Assembly (NCBI RefSeq): GCF_021462225.1
Contig: NC_061806.1
Span: forward strand, 5,018,734 to 5,082,733
DNA: 64,000 bases
Direction of reading: 5' to 3'
DNA from: Girardinichthys multiradiatus
Lineage: Eukaryota; Chordata; Actinopteri; Cyprinodontiformes; Goodeidae
Shown here: positions 1-11,248 of the stretch, one piece after another
How positions within the stretch are numbered: the first letter of the stretch is position 1
How the letters are laid out: each line of letters opens with the position of its first letter
Made by a program: the position numbers and the translations under genes
Notes under the pieces: model-generated
What the model was told of the DNA's origin: nothing
The model's input: only the letters and a program-made list of their open reading frames with translations
Databases searched by the model: none

Positions 1-540
1 AATAAGAAACACGAAGATGGCAATTAGAGAAGTTTATCGGCGCTCGGACATGAATGCTGAGAATATCATGAGCTTGAATGCACATCTTAGGCTCAGGATT
101 TGAGATGTCTTCCCCCCTGGGATCCATCTGGTAGTGGGGTGAAGGCCAATGGAGAGGAGGAGACCGGGAGGAGATTGGAAGGAAGATGGTGGAGGTGGGG
201 TGGAGGAGGGTCGAGCTTGGCTGAATAGCAGAAGGGATCCATGACTGGCGGTCCTTAAAAGCGAAGCGTCAGAGGGTGATTGGCTGACGAGGCTTGCGGA
301 CTTGATGCTGATTGGATGGAGTGGGGACGCATGGAGGAGTCATTGGATGGAGCAGGTGGTGAAGGTGAGTCTTTCAGTCTGACTTTTCGTCAAAACTCCA
401 TGTAAATTACGGATAACATCTGAGGTTTCACTTTTGCAATATTTTTGATAGAAAACGTTAGTAGTAAAAGAATGCTGTAGGCTGCCGCTTTATTCCTGAC
501 TTTATCTCTTCCTATCTCCAAATTCAGACCTAAGTTCTCC
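1..540. other. Non-coding stretch, purine-rich then AT-rich
   Basis: No convincing reading frame or transposon signature is visible. Bases 120-360 are purine-rich with GGAGG and GGATGGAG words, suggesting a decayed simple or minisatellite-like tract. The rest is ordinary AT-rich sequence. Confidence 0.5.
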
Positions 541-544
541 ATAG

Positions 545-712
545 ATTTTTGGGTAAAAAATATAAGGGGTATCTATACTATTGAATAGGACTGTATTCCA
601 GAAAGCAATTCTATATCAATGGATTTGAACTGGATCTATTTGCCATGTAAAGTGCCTTGGGATGACATTTGTTGTAAATTGTCGCTATATAAATAAACTG
701 AATTTAACTCAG
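545..712 (+). repeat. LINE 3' tail (L2/CR1-like)
   Basis: The stretch ends with the words GTAAAGTGCCTTGGGATGAC and CGCTATATAAATAAACTGAA. I recognise these as the 3' untranslated end shared by many fish L2/CR1-like LINE copies. No coding part is attached, as expected of a strongly 5'-truncated insertion. The clade call is from memory of the tail and is uncertain. Confidence 0.6.
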
Positions 713-1535
713 TTAAATAACAGCAGTATCAATAACAGTTTGTCTAAAGAAAATCCATTCTGGGGGAAACATTACAGAAAGCAAGAAGGAAGCTCCAGGG
801 AAGTTCCAAAAAGTAGCCAGTAAGTTTCAGAATTTCTTTTATAAGTTGTGGAAAGTAACCAGTGAGTTCTGAAATGTACATAGTAAATTCCTGGGAAAGT
901 TCTAGGGATGTGGCTAGTACATTCTAGAATATTATCTTCTAGGAACTTCTACAATGCACCTTATGATCCATTGTAAATTAAAAAAGTGCTCTTCAAATCA
1001 TGTTTGACTGTCTGTACCTAAAAAACATCGATACTGGGAATCATGTTAATTACTTTTTCCCGAATATTCTGAATTGTGAACCAAAGCAATATTTTGGCAT
1101 TTCTTACAGAAAGAGATATATTTTTATGCTGATTAGATTGTTTACTAATAATCTGAATCTAAAACATAGTTAAAAAATTTAACTAATATTTCTATATGTT
1201 TCTTGTATTTGGCTTTTTTCTTCCCTGTGGATAAAGTTTTTTTTGCTTCCCAAATAAGGTCAAGGAATTGAAATTGCACTACTGATTTCCCTTACCACCC
1301 TTTACTTGACTGAGAAAGAAAGACCTTAACCATAGTGGTATTCTGAATTGTACTTCAGCATTCCAGTGTGTTTTTCCCTGTAATAGAATTGTATTACAGA
1401 CAGTTTCAGATAGCTGCGTTTAAAGACTGAGCTCGTTCCAGTTCAAATATGTGCGACATTTAGACAAGCTGCTCCTTTGTCCTTAGCCCCAAAACAACAG
1501 TTAATACTCCCTAGATGACTGGTGATGGAGTTGGT
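713..1535. other. AT-rich non-coding stretch, nothing recognised
   Basis: No open frame, RNA gene or transposon end was recognised on either strand. Confidence 0.5.
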
Positions 1536-1800
1536 ACAGTTCCTTGAAAGAATATTCACAATGACACATTTGACATTTACAACCACAAAATTCTATTTAT
1601 TCTAATTGGATTTTATGTGATAGACCAACACAATATAGCTCCTCATTGTGAAGTGGAAAGAAAATGATAAGTGGTTTTTGGAAATAAAAAAGTAAGGTGT
1701 GAATTTGAACTTAGACCCCTTTATTCAGATACAACCCTAATGTCATCTGAGAAAACAATCAGAACTACAAAATGTTGTTGGAGACCACTGCTACAGGTGG
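1536..1800. mobile_element. Relic terminus of a Tc1-like transposon
   Basis: The segment starts near ACAGTTCCTTGAAAGAATAT and contains TTTTATGTGATAGACCAACA. Both belong to the terminal region of an abundant fish Tc1-like family whose ends read roughly TACAGTGCCTTGAAAAAGTA. Only this end region plus a few internal words survive. The transposase frame cannot be followed and the other terminus was not found, so it is a dead fragment. Confidence 0.6.
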
Positions 1801-3700
1801 GGGATCTTTAGTCTGTAGCTCTTTATAGATAGGTGGTAAGTGGAAAATTAGCAATAAATAATTGTATTCAGTTTTCCAGGAAGAACACATTTTACTATAT
1901 AGACTGGAGCCCACATACTGCTTTTTCAACTGAACAAAGCTATTATTTTAATGATGGAGCAAAGAAAATGAATACAAGAATGGTCAGAAATGAGTCAAGT
2001 CTAAATGTGCAATTATGGGTGGCAGCTGTGGTATCTGAAGATAAGTAGATAAAACAGCAACAACATCTGTCATGCAAATCATGAAAAAGAAAAAGGAGAG
2101 TTAATGCAGTGGCATGACTTCTGAAGTGACACCTTTTGAGATTTTATTATCAATTTGGTATATGGTTGTAGTTTTTATGGCAACCACAAAGTTCCACAGT
2201 TACATTTCAGATTATGATCGGTTTTTCATTAGTCGTTTGCCAAAAAACAACTGTATTTAATGCTATTTGAACATGACGCTGAATGAAAGAGTACTGACTT
2301 AACAAAGCAGGTGATTAATACCAGACCATAACATTTATGTGATAGTTTGAGATTAACAAAATGAATAAAGGAAAAACAGTTAAGGGACATTAGTATTTAA
2401 AGCTGAAAGAATAGAAAGGGGCTGTAGATGTAATCTTTTTAGTCATGTATACAGAGAAAACCCAGTTCCCAAGCATCATCCTTTTTAATAAGGTTATAAT
2501 AAATAGGTTCTTACACATGGTTATGTGTACATATATCATGTAAATACTTAATAAATCATTTTCATTTCTTTAGAAAGAATAAATATTTAAACCAAAGACT
2601 GTACTTAATTACATCACTTTAGAAAAATATCAAATATTTTTACATGACAGGATAGTCATTTTGGTTTAGAAGAACACTGTCACTTCTTTACTTCTGTAAG
2701 TATAGAAGTGAGGTTTATGGCACCATGGTTAGGTTTTTAAATAAAGTCTACCCCCTGTGAAATGTTTGCCTCTAACCTGTGATTTATTCATACAAAATGC
2801 TCAACACTATCCTTGCAAGGGCTTGATGCAGTGCTCCATTTGTTTATCAAAAGCTGATAGAAAACGGTGTAATTCATCCAGGAACGACGCTACTCATTGC
2901 AGTCACTGAACATGAAAATTGGATTCAGGTAGATAAGTCAATCTCTGGGTCGGATCCTTTTACTTTTGACCTGAATGAGTAAGAGAGAGTGAAGGTATAA
3001 ACAGAAGGTTGCTCCACCATTTTCAAAACCATATTTGGCTATACTTATGACTTCATTGAAATACACTGGTTCTCAGACTGTATTGCCTAGATTAAAAACG
3101 TTTATTTTAATTTAAACAATTCGACAACACCACTAAGGTAAAGTTCAAACTTGCTGTTTGTTGTGTTTTTAAAGAGAGAGAATGCTGTAATATGTTTTAA
3201 TTAGAGTTTAAGAATTCTATTAATGTTCAGAGTGCTTTATACATGATTAAGGCTCTTCTTGAGGTTTAATGTATTGATGCTAAAACTGAGCCATGAACCA
3301 TTGTGTTATTTTGGCAGCAATGCCAAAAATGAACAGATACAAGGCCTATCATCCAATACATCTCACAAACTGGCCCTGATCAATAGTCTGCGCGTTCACA
3401 GCAGGCTCTGCTGTGGGGGTGGAGCTGTGTATGGAGGGCTGTAGCACAACAGAGGGCAAGGGGTCCGGACCTGTTAGATGTGCTTGTTCAAATTTTCAGG
3501 CTAAGTCCACGGTTTTCTCAGAACTCCCTACTGCAGCTTTAAAATATGTTATAAATGCACCTTTGTATTGGCTTTGTAGTGAATCAATATAAGTTAAAAA
3601 ATTCAGTTACTCTGACAGAATCATTACTTATACAGGTACATATACAAAATTTGAATATCATGAAAAAGTTCAATATATGTTGGTCAGTGAAATAATTCAA
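1801..3700. other. Non-coding stretch without recognised genes
   Basis: Mostly AT-rich sequence. The open frames at 1833-2048 and 3259-3444 are short (71 and 61 codons), show no domain, and sit beside the Tc1 relic or in random sequence, so I do not call them genes. A slightly GC-richer patch at 3380-3540 has no recognised identity. Confidence 0.45.
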
Positions 3701-3704
3701 TCCT

Positions 3705-4065
3705 TGTGAAGTAAAGTTTGCATTTCATTTGGAAATCAAGGGTCCACAGTCTAAGGAAAGAGCTGAGAGGCAAATAATTCACATTGCCAGTGTGAAATTT
3801 CTACAGTCAGTGATGATTTAGGGTTTCATGTCATCTGCTGGTGTTGGTCCTCTGTGTTTTCCACAGTCCACCTGACCTGGGATTATATGGGGTATTGTCA
3901 AGAGAAAGATGAGAGACACCAGACCCAACATTGCAGATGACCTGAAGGCTAATATTTAGGCAACCTGGACTTCCATTAAACCTCTAAAGAGCCACAGGCT
4001 TATTGTCTCCATGCTATGTCACATTGATGCAGTAATTCATGCAAAATGAGGTACTACCCTTTGGG
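3705..4065 (+). pseudogene. Decayed, internally deleted Tc1-like transposase
   Basis: Words of a Tc1/mariner DDE transposase run in the correct order but with stops and deletions. They correspond to the FGNQG region, then VMVWG and AGVGPLCF, then the block downstream of the third catalytic residue (arginine-rich, PNxADDLKA-like, then SHRLIVSMxxHIDAVIHA-like). The catalytic middle carrying the second D and the E is missing. It is related to, but clearly older than, the family-B elements at 6230 and 14508. No terminal inverted repeats were located. Confidence 0.65.
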
Positions 4066-4164
4066 ATGACATCTAGCCCCTATTGTGCCTCTTTTGCCTT
4101 AGACTGACACATCTTCCTTCACAATGAATCTGGAGAGGATGGTTCACAGTGGAATGAAGTTGGT

Positions 4165-4376
4165 CTTTTAGCAACAGGAGGTTTTGAAATACACCAGTGG
4201 GCAAATGATAAGACAACTTTCATCAACCATCTCCCACCAGAGGCACGCTTAGAAGAAATTGAACTTTGTCTGCATACAACAAGGCAGAAGCTCATGAATC
4301 AATATTGGAGCTAAACTGGGACTGTGACACCAACGTTCTTGGATCAAGCCATCAGCCACAAAGAAATAACAATAAG
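4165..4376 (+). pseudogene. BEL/Pao retrotransposon pol scrap
   Basis: Translation gives LLATGGFEIHQWANDKTTF, then INHLPPEAR, and in another frame ILELNWDCDTNVLGSSHQP. This order (GGFxxxQWxSN, HLPxEAR, LGLxWxxxxDxLGYKHxP) is the signature of the region just after the reverse transcriptase YVDD box in BEL/Pao elements. It is about 210 bp with a frame change, directly upstream of the Tc1-A terminus. No LTR was found. Confidence 0.6.
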
Positions 4377-4383
4377 GAATATA

Positions 4384-4945
4384 CAGGGGTTGGACAATGA
4401 AACTGAAACACCTGTCATTTTAGTGTGGGAGGTTTCATGGATAAATTGGACCAGCCTGGTAGCCAGTCTTCATTGATTGCACAATGTACCAGTAAGAGCA
4501 GAGTGTGAAGGTTCAATTAGCATGGTAAGAGCACAGTTTTGCTCAGAATATTGAAATGCACACAACATTATGGGTGACATACCAGAGTTCAAAAGAGGAC
4601 AAATTGTTGGTGCACGTCTTGCTGGTGCATCTGTGACCAAGATAGTAAGTTTTTGTGATGTATCAAGAGCCACGATATCCAGGGTAATGTCAGCATACCA
4701 CCAAGAAGGACGAACCACATCCAACAGGATTAACTGTGGATGCAAGAGGAAGCTGTCTGAAAGGGATGTTCGGGTGCTAACCCAGATTGTATCCAAAAAA
4801 CATAGAACCACGGCTGCCCAAATCACGGCAGAATTAAATGTGCACCTCGACTCTCCTGTTTCCACCAGAACTGTTTGTTGGGAGCTCCACATGTCAATAT
4901 ACACAGCCGGGCTGCTATGGCCAAACCTTTGGTCACACATTAAGG
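4384..4945 (+). pseudogene. Tc1-like element family A, 5' part
   Basis: The left end CAGGGGTTGGACAATGAAAC follows a TA and matches the terminal repeat of a common neoteleost Tc1-like family. The transposase start ATG is at 4570, and about 120 codons of the N-terminal helix-turn-helix region follow, with GQIVGARLAGASVTK, a DVSRATISRVMSAYHQ recognition helix and an RKxS-type linker. After about 4937 the frame leaves the family and runs into AT-rich DNA and a LINE scrap. The same region recurs at 5263, so this is one half of a duplicated, dead element. Confidence 0.75.
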
Positions 4946-5029
4946 TTTTAAAAGCAGTATTATTATGGTGTGAAAATTATTATATGACTTTTGTTTTTGT
5001 TTTGTTTTTTCTCTTTACAACAGAGTAGC

Positions 5030-5262
5030 GTGGAGATACAACTGTGAAGCCATCTACAAGAAGGGACAGAGCAGACTGTACTTCTTGAGGAAGCTTAGGT
5101 CCATTGGTGTTTGCAGCAAGATGCTGCATATCTTCTATAAGTCTGTTGTGGAAAGTGTGATCTCTTCTGCCATCATCTGCTGGGGAAGCAGCATCAGAGC
5201 CAGGGACTTAAAAAAGCTCAACAAGCTGATAAAGAAGGCTGGCTATGTTCTGGGGACTCCTT
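5030..5262 (+). mobile_element. LINE reverse-transcriptase C-terminal fragment
   Basis: Translation from about 5085 gives LRSIGVCSKMLHIFYKSVV and CWGSSIRARDLKKLNKLIKK. This is the conserved segment after the RT thumb in a common fish non-LTR family, where it normally reads FYxSVVxS..xCWGSS...LxKLIKKAGS. It is less than 250 bp and truncated at both ends, lying between the two copies of the Tc1-A N-terminal region. A downstream piece of the same kind of LINE lies at 27836-28075. The clade is uncertain. Confidence 0.65.
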
Positions 5263-6228
5263 ATGGGTGACATACCAGAGTTCAAAAGAGGACAAATTGT
5301 TGGTGCACGTCTTGCTGGCGCATCTGTGACCAAGACAGAAAGTCTTTGTGATGTATCAAGAGCCACGGTATCCAGGTTAATGTCAGCATACCACCAAAAA
5401 GGACGAACCACATCCAACAGGATTAACTGTGGACGCAAGAGGAAGCTGTCTGAAAGGAAAGTTCGGGCGCTAACCCGGATTGTATCCAAAAAACATAAAA
5501 CCACAGCTGTCCAAATCACGGCAGAATTAAATGTGCACCTCAACTCTCCTGTTTCCACCAGAACTGTCCGTCAGCAGCTCCACAGGTCAATATACACGGC
5601 CGGGCTGCTATAGCCAAACCTTTGGTCACTCATGCCAATGCCAAACGTCGGTTTCAATTGTGCAAGGAGCGCAAATCTCGGGCTGTGGACAATGTGAAAC
5701 ATGTATTGTTCTCTGATGAGTCCACCTGTACTGTTTTCCCCACATCCGGGAGAGTTACGGTGTGGAGAAGCCCCAAAGAAGCGTACCACCCAGACTGTTG
5801 CATGCCCAGAGTGAAGCATAGGGGTGGATCAGTGATGGTTTGGGCAGCCATATCATGGCATTCTCTTGGCCCAATACTTGTGCCACATGGGCGCATCACT
5901 GCCAAGGACTACCGAACCATTCTTGAGGACCATGAGCATACAATGGTTCAAACATTGAATCCTGAAGGCGGTGCCGTGTATCAGGATGACAATGCACCAA
6001 TACACACAGCAAGACTGTTGAAAGATTGGTTTGATGAACATGAAAGTGAAGTTGAACATCTCCCATGGCCTGTACAGTAACCAGATCTAAATATTATTGA
6101 GCCACTTTGGGGTGTTTTGGAGGAGCGAGTCAGGAAACGTTTTCCTCCACCAGTATCACATAGTGACCTGGCCACTATCCTGCAAGAAGAATGGCTTAAA
6201 ATCCCTCTGACCACTGTGCAGGACTTGT
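5263..6228 (+). pseudogene. Tc1-like transposase family A, broken
   Basis: From ATG at 5263 the frame codes a Tc1/mariner transposase: paired-type helix-turn-helix at codons 1-115, then a DDE catalytic domain with FSDES, QDDNAPIH and IIEPLW holding the three acidic residues. Two lesions are visible. A lost base near 5583 shifts frame, giving a stop before PNLW. A serine codon before PDLN has become TAA at 6078-6080. The right terminal repeat is absent; the sequence runs to a TA at 6228 where the family-B element begins. The protein cannot be functional. Confidence 0.85.
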
Positions 6229-6229
6229 A

Positions 6230-7797
6230 CAGGTCCTTCTCAAAAAATTAGCATATTGTGATAAAGTTCATTATTTTCTATAATGTAATGATGAAAATGT
6301 AATATTCATATATTTTAGATTCATTGCACACTAACTGAAATATTTCAGGTTTTTTATTGTCTTAATACGGATGATTTTGGCATACAGCTCATGAAAACCC
6401 AAAATTCCTATCTCACAAAATTAGCATATCATTAAAAGGGTCTCTAAACGAGCTATGAACCAAATCATCTGAATCAACGAGTTAACTCTAAACACCTGCA
6501 AATGATTCCTGAGGCCTTTAAAACTCCCAGCCTGGTTCATCACTCAAAACCCCAATCATGGGTAAGACTGCCGACCTGACTGCTGTCCAGAAGGCCACTA
6601 TTGACACCCTCAAGGAAGAGGGTAAGACACAGAAAGACATTTCTGAACGAATAGGCTGTTCCCAGAGTGCTGTATCAAGTCACTTCAGTGGGAAGTCTGT
6701 GGGAAGGAAAAAGTGTGGCAGAAAACGCTGCACAACGAGAAGAGGTGACCGGACCCTGAGGAAGATTGTGAAGAAGGGCCGATTCCAGACCTTGGGGGAC
6801 CTGCGGAAGCAGTGGACTGAGTCTGGAGTAGAAACATCCAGAGCCACCGTGCACAGGCGTGTGCAGGAAATGGGCTACAGGTGCTGCATTCCCCAGACCT
6901 GGGCTACAGAGAAGCAGCACTGGACTGTTGCTCAGTGGTCCAAAGTACTTTTTTCGGATGAAAGCAAATTCTGCATGTCATTCGGAAATCAAGGTGCCAA
7001 AGTCTGGAGGAAGACTGGGGAGAAGGAAATGCCAAAATGCCAGAAGTCCAGTGTCAAGTACCCACAGTCAGTGATGGTCTGGGGTGCCGTGTCAGCTGCT
7101 GGTGTTGGTCCACTGTGTTTTATCAAGGGCAGGGTCAATGCAGCTAGCTATCAGGAGATTTTGGAGCACTTCATGCTTCCATCTGCTGAAAAGCTTTATG
7201 GAGATGAAGATTTCATTGTTCAGCACGACCTGGCACCTGCTCACAGTGCCAAAACCACTGGTAAATGGTTTACTGACCATGGTATCACTGTGCTCAATTG
7301 GCCTGCCAACTCTCCTGACCTGAACCCCATAGAGAATCTGTGGGATATTGTGAAGAGAACGTTGAGAGACTCAAGACCCAACACTCTGGATGAGCTAAAG
7401 GCCGCTATCGAAGCATCCTGGGCCTCCATAAGACCTCAGCAGTGCCACAGGCTGATTGCCTCCATGCCACGCCGCATTAAAGCAGTCATTTCTGTCAAAG
7501 GATTCCCAACCAAGTATTGAGTGCATAACTGTACATTATTATTTGAAGGTTGACGTTTTTTGTATTAAAAACACTTTTCTTTTATTGGTCGGATGAAATA
7601 TGCTAATTTTGTGAGATAGGAATTTTGGGTTTTCATGAGCTGTATGCCAAAATCATCCGTATTAAGACAATAAAAGACCTGAAATATTTCAGTTAGTGTG
7701 CAATGAATCTAAAATATATGAATATTAAATTTTCCCCATTACATTATAGAAAATAATGAACTTTATCACAATATGCTAATTTTTTGAGAAGGACCTG
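6230..7797 (+). mobile_element. Tc1-like transposon, family B, copy 1
   Basis: The element is 1568 bp and starts CAGGTCCTTCTCAAAAAATT; its right end is the inverted complement, finishing GAGAAGGACCTG. It is flanked by TA on both sides (6228-6229 and 7798-7799), the hallmark of Tc1/mariner integration. The inverted terminal regions are about 200 bp, with a second inner repeat near 6363-6428 and 7600-7670, giving the IR/DR layout typical of fish Tc1 elements. It encodes a nearly complete transposase and sits against the end of the dead Tc1-A element. Confidence 0.92.
6558..7520 (+). CDS. Tc1/mariner transposase, DD34E, 42-bp deletion
   Basis: This 320-codon open frame encodes the cut-and-paste transposase of the surrounding element. 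Residues 1-120 are the DNA-binding part (KTQKDISERIGCSQSAVSSH helix-turn-helix, then the basic GRKKCGRKRCTTRR linker). The catalytic core has FSDES, QHDLAPAH and NPIENLWD; 34 residues separate the second D from the E. Compared with the sister copy at 14785-15778, 14 residues after CxIPQ are missing in frame, removing a KPLLNQKQRQKHL-like segment just before the catalytic domain. There are no stops. Whether the shortened protein works cannot be told from sequence. The start is the ATG after CCCCAATC, shared by both copies. Confidence 0.9.
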   Translation: MGKTADLTAVQKATIDTLKEEGKTQKDISERIGCSQSAVSSHFSGKSVGRKKCGRKRCTTRRGDRTLRKIVKKGRFQTLGDLRKQWTESGVETSRATVHRRVQEMGYRCCIPQTWATEKQHWTVAQWSKVLFSDESKFCMSFGNQGAKVWRKTGEKEMPKCQKSSVKYPQSVMVWGAVSAAGVGPLCFIKGRVNAASYQEILEHFMLPSAEKLYGDEDFIVQHDLAPAHSAKTTGKWFTDHGITVLNWPANSPDLNPIENLWDIVKRTLRDSRPNTLDELKAAIEASWASIRPQQCHRLIASMPRRIKAVISVKGFPTKY

Positions 7798-7869
7798 TAT
7801 AATCTTCAATAAGTGATCTTCAGTGATCTACTCAAGCAGTGGAAGGCATGGGAAATATTTTTTGCTGCA

Positions 7870-8237
7870 CTTGATGTACTCCTTTTCGTCGTCTTCCGGG
7901 ACCATGTTGCAGGGGCAGCAGACTCAGCAGAGACGCCCAGACGTCCCTCTTCCCAGACAGCTCCTCCAGCTCCTCCGGGTGGAGCCCAAGGCGTTCCCAG
8001 GCCAGCCAAGAAACATAGTCCCTCCAGCGTGTCCTAGGCCGTCCCCTTGGCCTCCTCCCGGTGGGACGTGCCTGGAACACCTCCTGAGGAAGGCTTCCAG
8101 GAGGCATCCGGTATAGATGCCTGAGCCACCTCAACTGACTCCTCTCGATGTGGAGGAGCAGCAGCTCTACTCCAAGCCCCTCCCGGATGGCTGAGCTCCT
8201 CACCCTATCTCTAAGGAAGTGCCCGGCCACCCTACAC
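7870..8237 (-). mobile_element. Rex3 LINE 3'-end fragment
   Basis: On the minus strand the sequence encodes the C-terminus of the Rex3 (RTE-clade) ORF: RDRVRSSAIREGLGVE, then LLLHIERSQLRWLRHLYRM, GRRPRGRPRTRWRDYVSWL and WERLGLHPEELEELSG. It begins abruptly near 8237 and runs to the 3' tail near 7870, the usual 5'-truncated form made by target-primed reverse transcription. The frame is open but covers only the last 120 or so residues. Confidence 0.85.
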
Positions 8238-8548
8238 TCTTAACCCGAATTAGTCGACTTTACTAGAAAATTGCGTGGAAACCCGTTGCCTTAAACTATT
8301 CTAGTTTTTACACAAAGATTAAACTAAACAGGTTTAGTTATGTTAACATCTAACTATAGTACAATGTAACAAACACATTTAGCAGTCTTTACTAAAACGG
8401 ATTAGCTCAAAAACGTTCTTCCTAGTTGTATAAAATAACTATTTTAAGCTAATTTTACATAGCCAAATGAAGCAAATAACCAATATAACATTATTAAAGC
8501 TACTGATAATCTTTAGTTAATATAAATAAAGACATTTCCTCTAATTAA

Positions 8549-8850
8549 TGTTGGGACCCACAGCCATGAATTTCAACATTAAACTCCGGTATGGACCTTT
8601 CTGGAACTTTCAAAATAAAGTGCATTAACCTTCTTCCGGCACAGCCAGGAAATGGGATAACTGCAGACTTCCTGTGACGCCACTACCCAAATAAAAGCAC
8701 AGCTCTTGCTACATCCGCCCTCTTCCACACGGCCTTCGAAAGAGACCGGACAGGGGAGACAAGCGCACTGATATCTCTTTGCTGACAAACAGACATAAAC
8801 TCTTCAAACTGGATCCAAGAGTGTCATACGATCATCGATCATATGCAAAG
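8549..8850. repeat. Unclassified dispersed repeat, copy 1
   Basis: Starting TGTTGGGACCCACAGCC and ending ATCATCGATCATATGCAAAG, this block recurs at 27124-27420 with about 85-90 percent identity by eye. Shared words include CATTAACCTTCTTCC, CACAGCCAGGAAA, GACTTCCTGTG and CAAATAAAAGC. There is no coding frame. The TG start and the CAAATAAAAG box would fit an LTR or the end of a non-autonomous element, but I cannot name the family. Confidence 0.65.
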
Positions 8851-8868
8851 ATAAGTACGAATGAAATA

Positions 8869-10480
8869 CTGTCTGTGTATCCGGTATTTTCATTCATGAA
8901 CGGGGGTAATTAAGGTACAAGCAATGCTTGACTTTCCTTCCGAGCCCTGCAGAAGCAAACGGTGTTTGAGAGAAACCCCTGCAAAGACGAGGTCTCCCAG
9001 TCTGGAAGGAAGACAGCAGAGACCGCCTCATCGTGTTAACACGTGTGGTCAACAGCCCGCACCACCGTGTTTATGATAATGAACAGCTGGTTGACGCACA
9101 GAACAGGCCACCCAGCTGCAGCTACGCAGCTAACCCTTTTGTTCACAGAGCGAACGCACCTTCAACCCCAAGCTAACCGCTTGTTGACTGTGGACGTTTC
9201 TTCAAGCTTCGCCCCTTGGACAACGTTTCCTCACCATGGTTCATGAGGTTAGGTATTTTGGGCAGAGACAGATATAGAATGAAATGATCTAAACGTTTTC
9301 ATTTTATGAAGTTTTGTTTGTGTTCAACTCAGCTATCTTAGTGCTAGCAGGCTATCTGCAGCACACGTGCCTTGTTTGTGTTCTTTGTATGTTTTTAAAG
9401 TTAAGTTAAACTTTACTTGAAAGGTGATTTTAAACACAGAAGATTACTCATAACGCGCTGTCCGCGCTTATGCATTTTAACCCTTATATTAACCGAGGTA
9501 TTTTAAAGGTATGTGTTTGTTTCTGCTGCTAAGCTATCCGCTTCTTTGTTAGCTTAACTGCTAACAGCTAAAGTCATGTGCTTGCTGCTAAATAATATTT
9601 ACCCAGAAAGGTTTAGTTTTCAATCCAGTAAATAATGTGTCCCTAACATCATTTTACTAAATTTGATAACTAAGTAAACACCATTAAGCACCATTTCTCC
9701 AGTAAGATTTGGCTCTTTCCAAAATGTTCCCTTAATATTTCTTCCAATATTATTTTTAATACATAAAGGCAGCTAATGAGACACCATTGAGAAATGGTCA
9801 TCCAGAAGGTTGATTTTTTTCAGCATATCATTATTTAAAACATTATTTCATTAAAATAATATTTGATCTGATTTTACATTGTGAATGGTTGTCTAAACGT
9901 TGCTGATTATTGCTTAAGTTGGTTCCAAGATTAACTTAACTTCATTTGCAGATTCTTCAAGATAATCCTTGGTTCTCAAACATAAACATTGCATGGTAAT
10001 GTTGCATCACCCTTTTGGTCATGATTTTCAATCATCTTTAATCAACTTGTTTATATTGTACATAGCCCATTAGTATTCCTTATTCTTTAATTCTGCTTGG
10101 TAGTTTAGTTGGATTGTTTTAGCATAGTAAAGGGTTTGTTGATTGAAATATGTTTGACTTTGAGTTGACTTATTTTTGTTAATAAATTCTTGTATTTTAA
10201 GAAATTGTGTGAATTCATTCCATATATGTGCAGAGTTTATGCTGTTCAATAATGCCAGAGCTCGTCTCACACCTTTCTATTCTGTCCTAATACCATCGCC
10301 TTATTGGGCTGGTATTCACAGGATAATCCTTAACAGACCGAAATATTATTTGATAAAATATTAAAATATTAATATTAAATATTAAATAATATTCTCAGAT
10401 TAATAATCACAACATTAAATTACCCTTTTGATCGTTAATCTTCAAATTGTACAAAATGGAAAGAATTAAAGAATACATTA
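8869..10480. other. Non-coding stretch, possible unknown element body
   Basis: No gene is recognised. The first 400 bases are GC-richer, with the words CTAACCGCTTG and AGCTAACCC; the rest is AT-rich. Bases 10230-10340 (GGCTGGTATTCACAGGATAA) resemble a fish repeat I have seen but cannot name. It may be the continuation of the repeat at 8549. Confidence 0.35.
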
Positions 10481-11248
10481 ATGTTACAATACATTTATTT
10501 TTCACAGAAAGTTTCTGCAAAAGAACATTTTAGGTGTAACTTGTAATCAGGTTTGTCACAAGTACAAAAATGGCATTGAAACAGTAGCCATTGAAAAAAA
10601 AGCTTGCTATCTAAAAGGCAAGAAATATAGGCTTGACATCAATTCAACAATATATGTATTCTTGTGAAAAACTACACATTAAAATTCAATGCAATCTTCT
10701 ACATTTTCAACATGAAAAAGGACAAATTAACTGTGTTAAAGGGAAGATTTTGCACGTTCTCTGTGAATATATAGTCTTAGTAAATGTAGTCAACAAGCAA
10801 TAAATCCCTGTGCTGCTAAATTGTTTGAGAAAACTTATTTTGCAAAATATGTAGTTGTGTTTCTGTTAAGGAAACATGACTACATATTATTTCAACATAC
10901 ATTTCTAGATTGCCCTCTGCCGCAAATGTGGATTTATGAAGGCACTACTGCACAGCCCAATGAGCAGGAAAACATTTTGGTCAATCGAGCACACAGTCGA
11001 ATTTACAGCTTCAACTCAATGGACATTTACATGAAAAGTGCAGAATTTTCCTTTAACTGTATTATATCAACTGAGTATTACTACGTAGTCCTGAGCATAC
11101 ACCTCTACATCTGGTACTGTATAGAGCACAAATGGCTGGACATTCATGTCTCTCATTACATTGTAAACTTTACATTATAAACTTTCCTAAACAGTAAAAG
11201 CTGTGGCAGAATTTGCAGGTGTAGCACAACACACAGGACAACATCGCT

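Noticed and set aside
4470..4940. 156-codon minus-strand frame, and the similar one at 5208-5558
   Set aside because: Both are antisense shadows of the Tc1-A transposase; the sense strand carries the family motifs.
10821..11180. 119-codon plus-strand frame
   Set aside because: Lies antisense to the likely 3' untranslated region of the minus-strand gene, with Tyr/Ile-rich composition typical of AT-rich chance frames.
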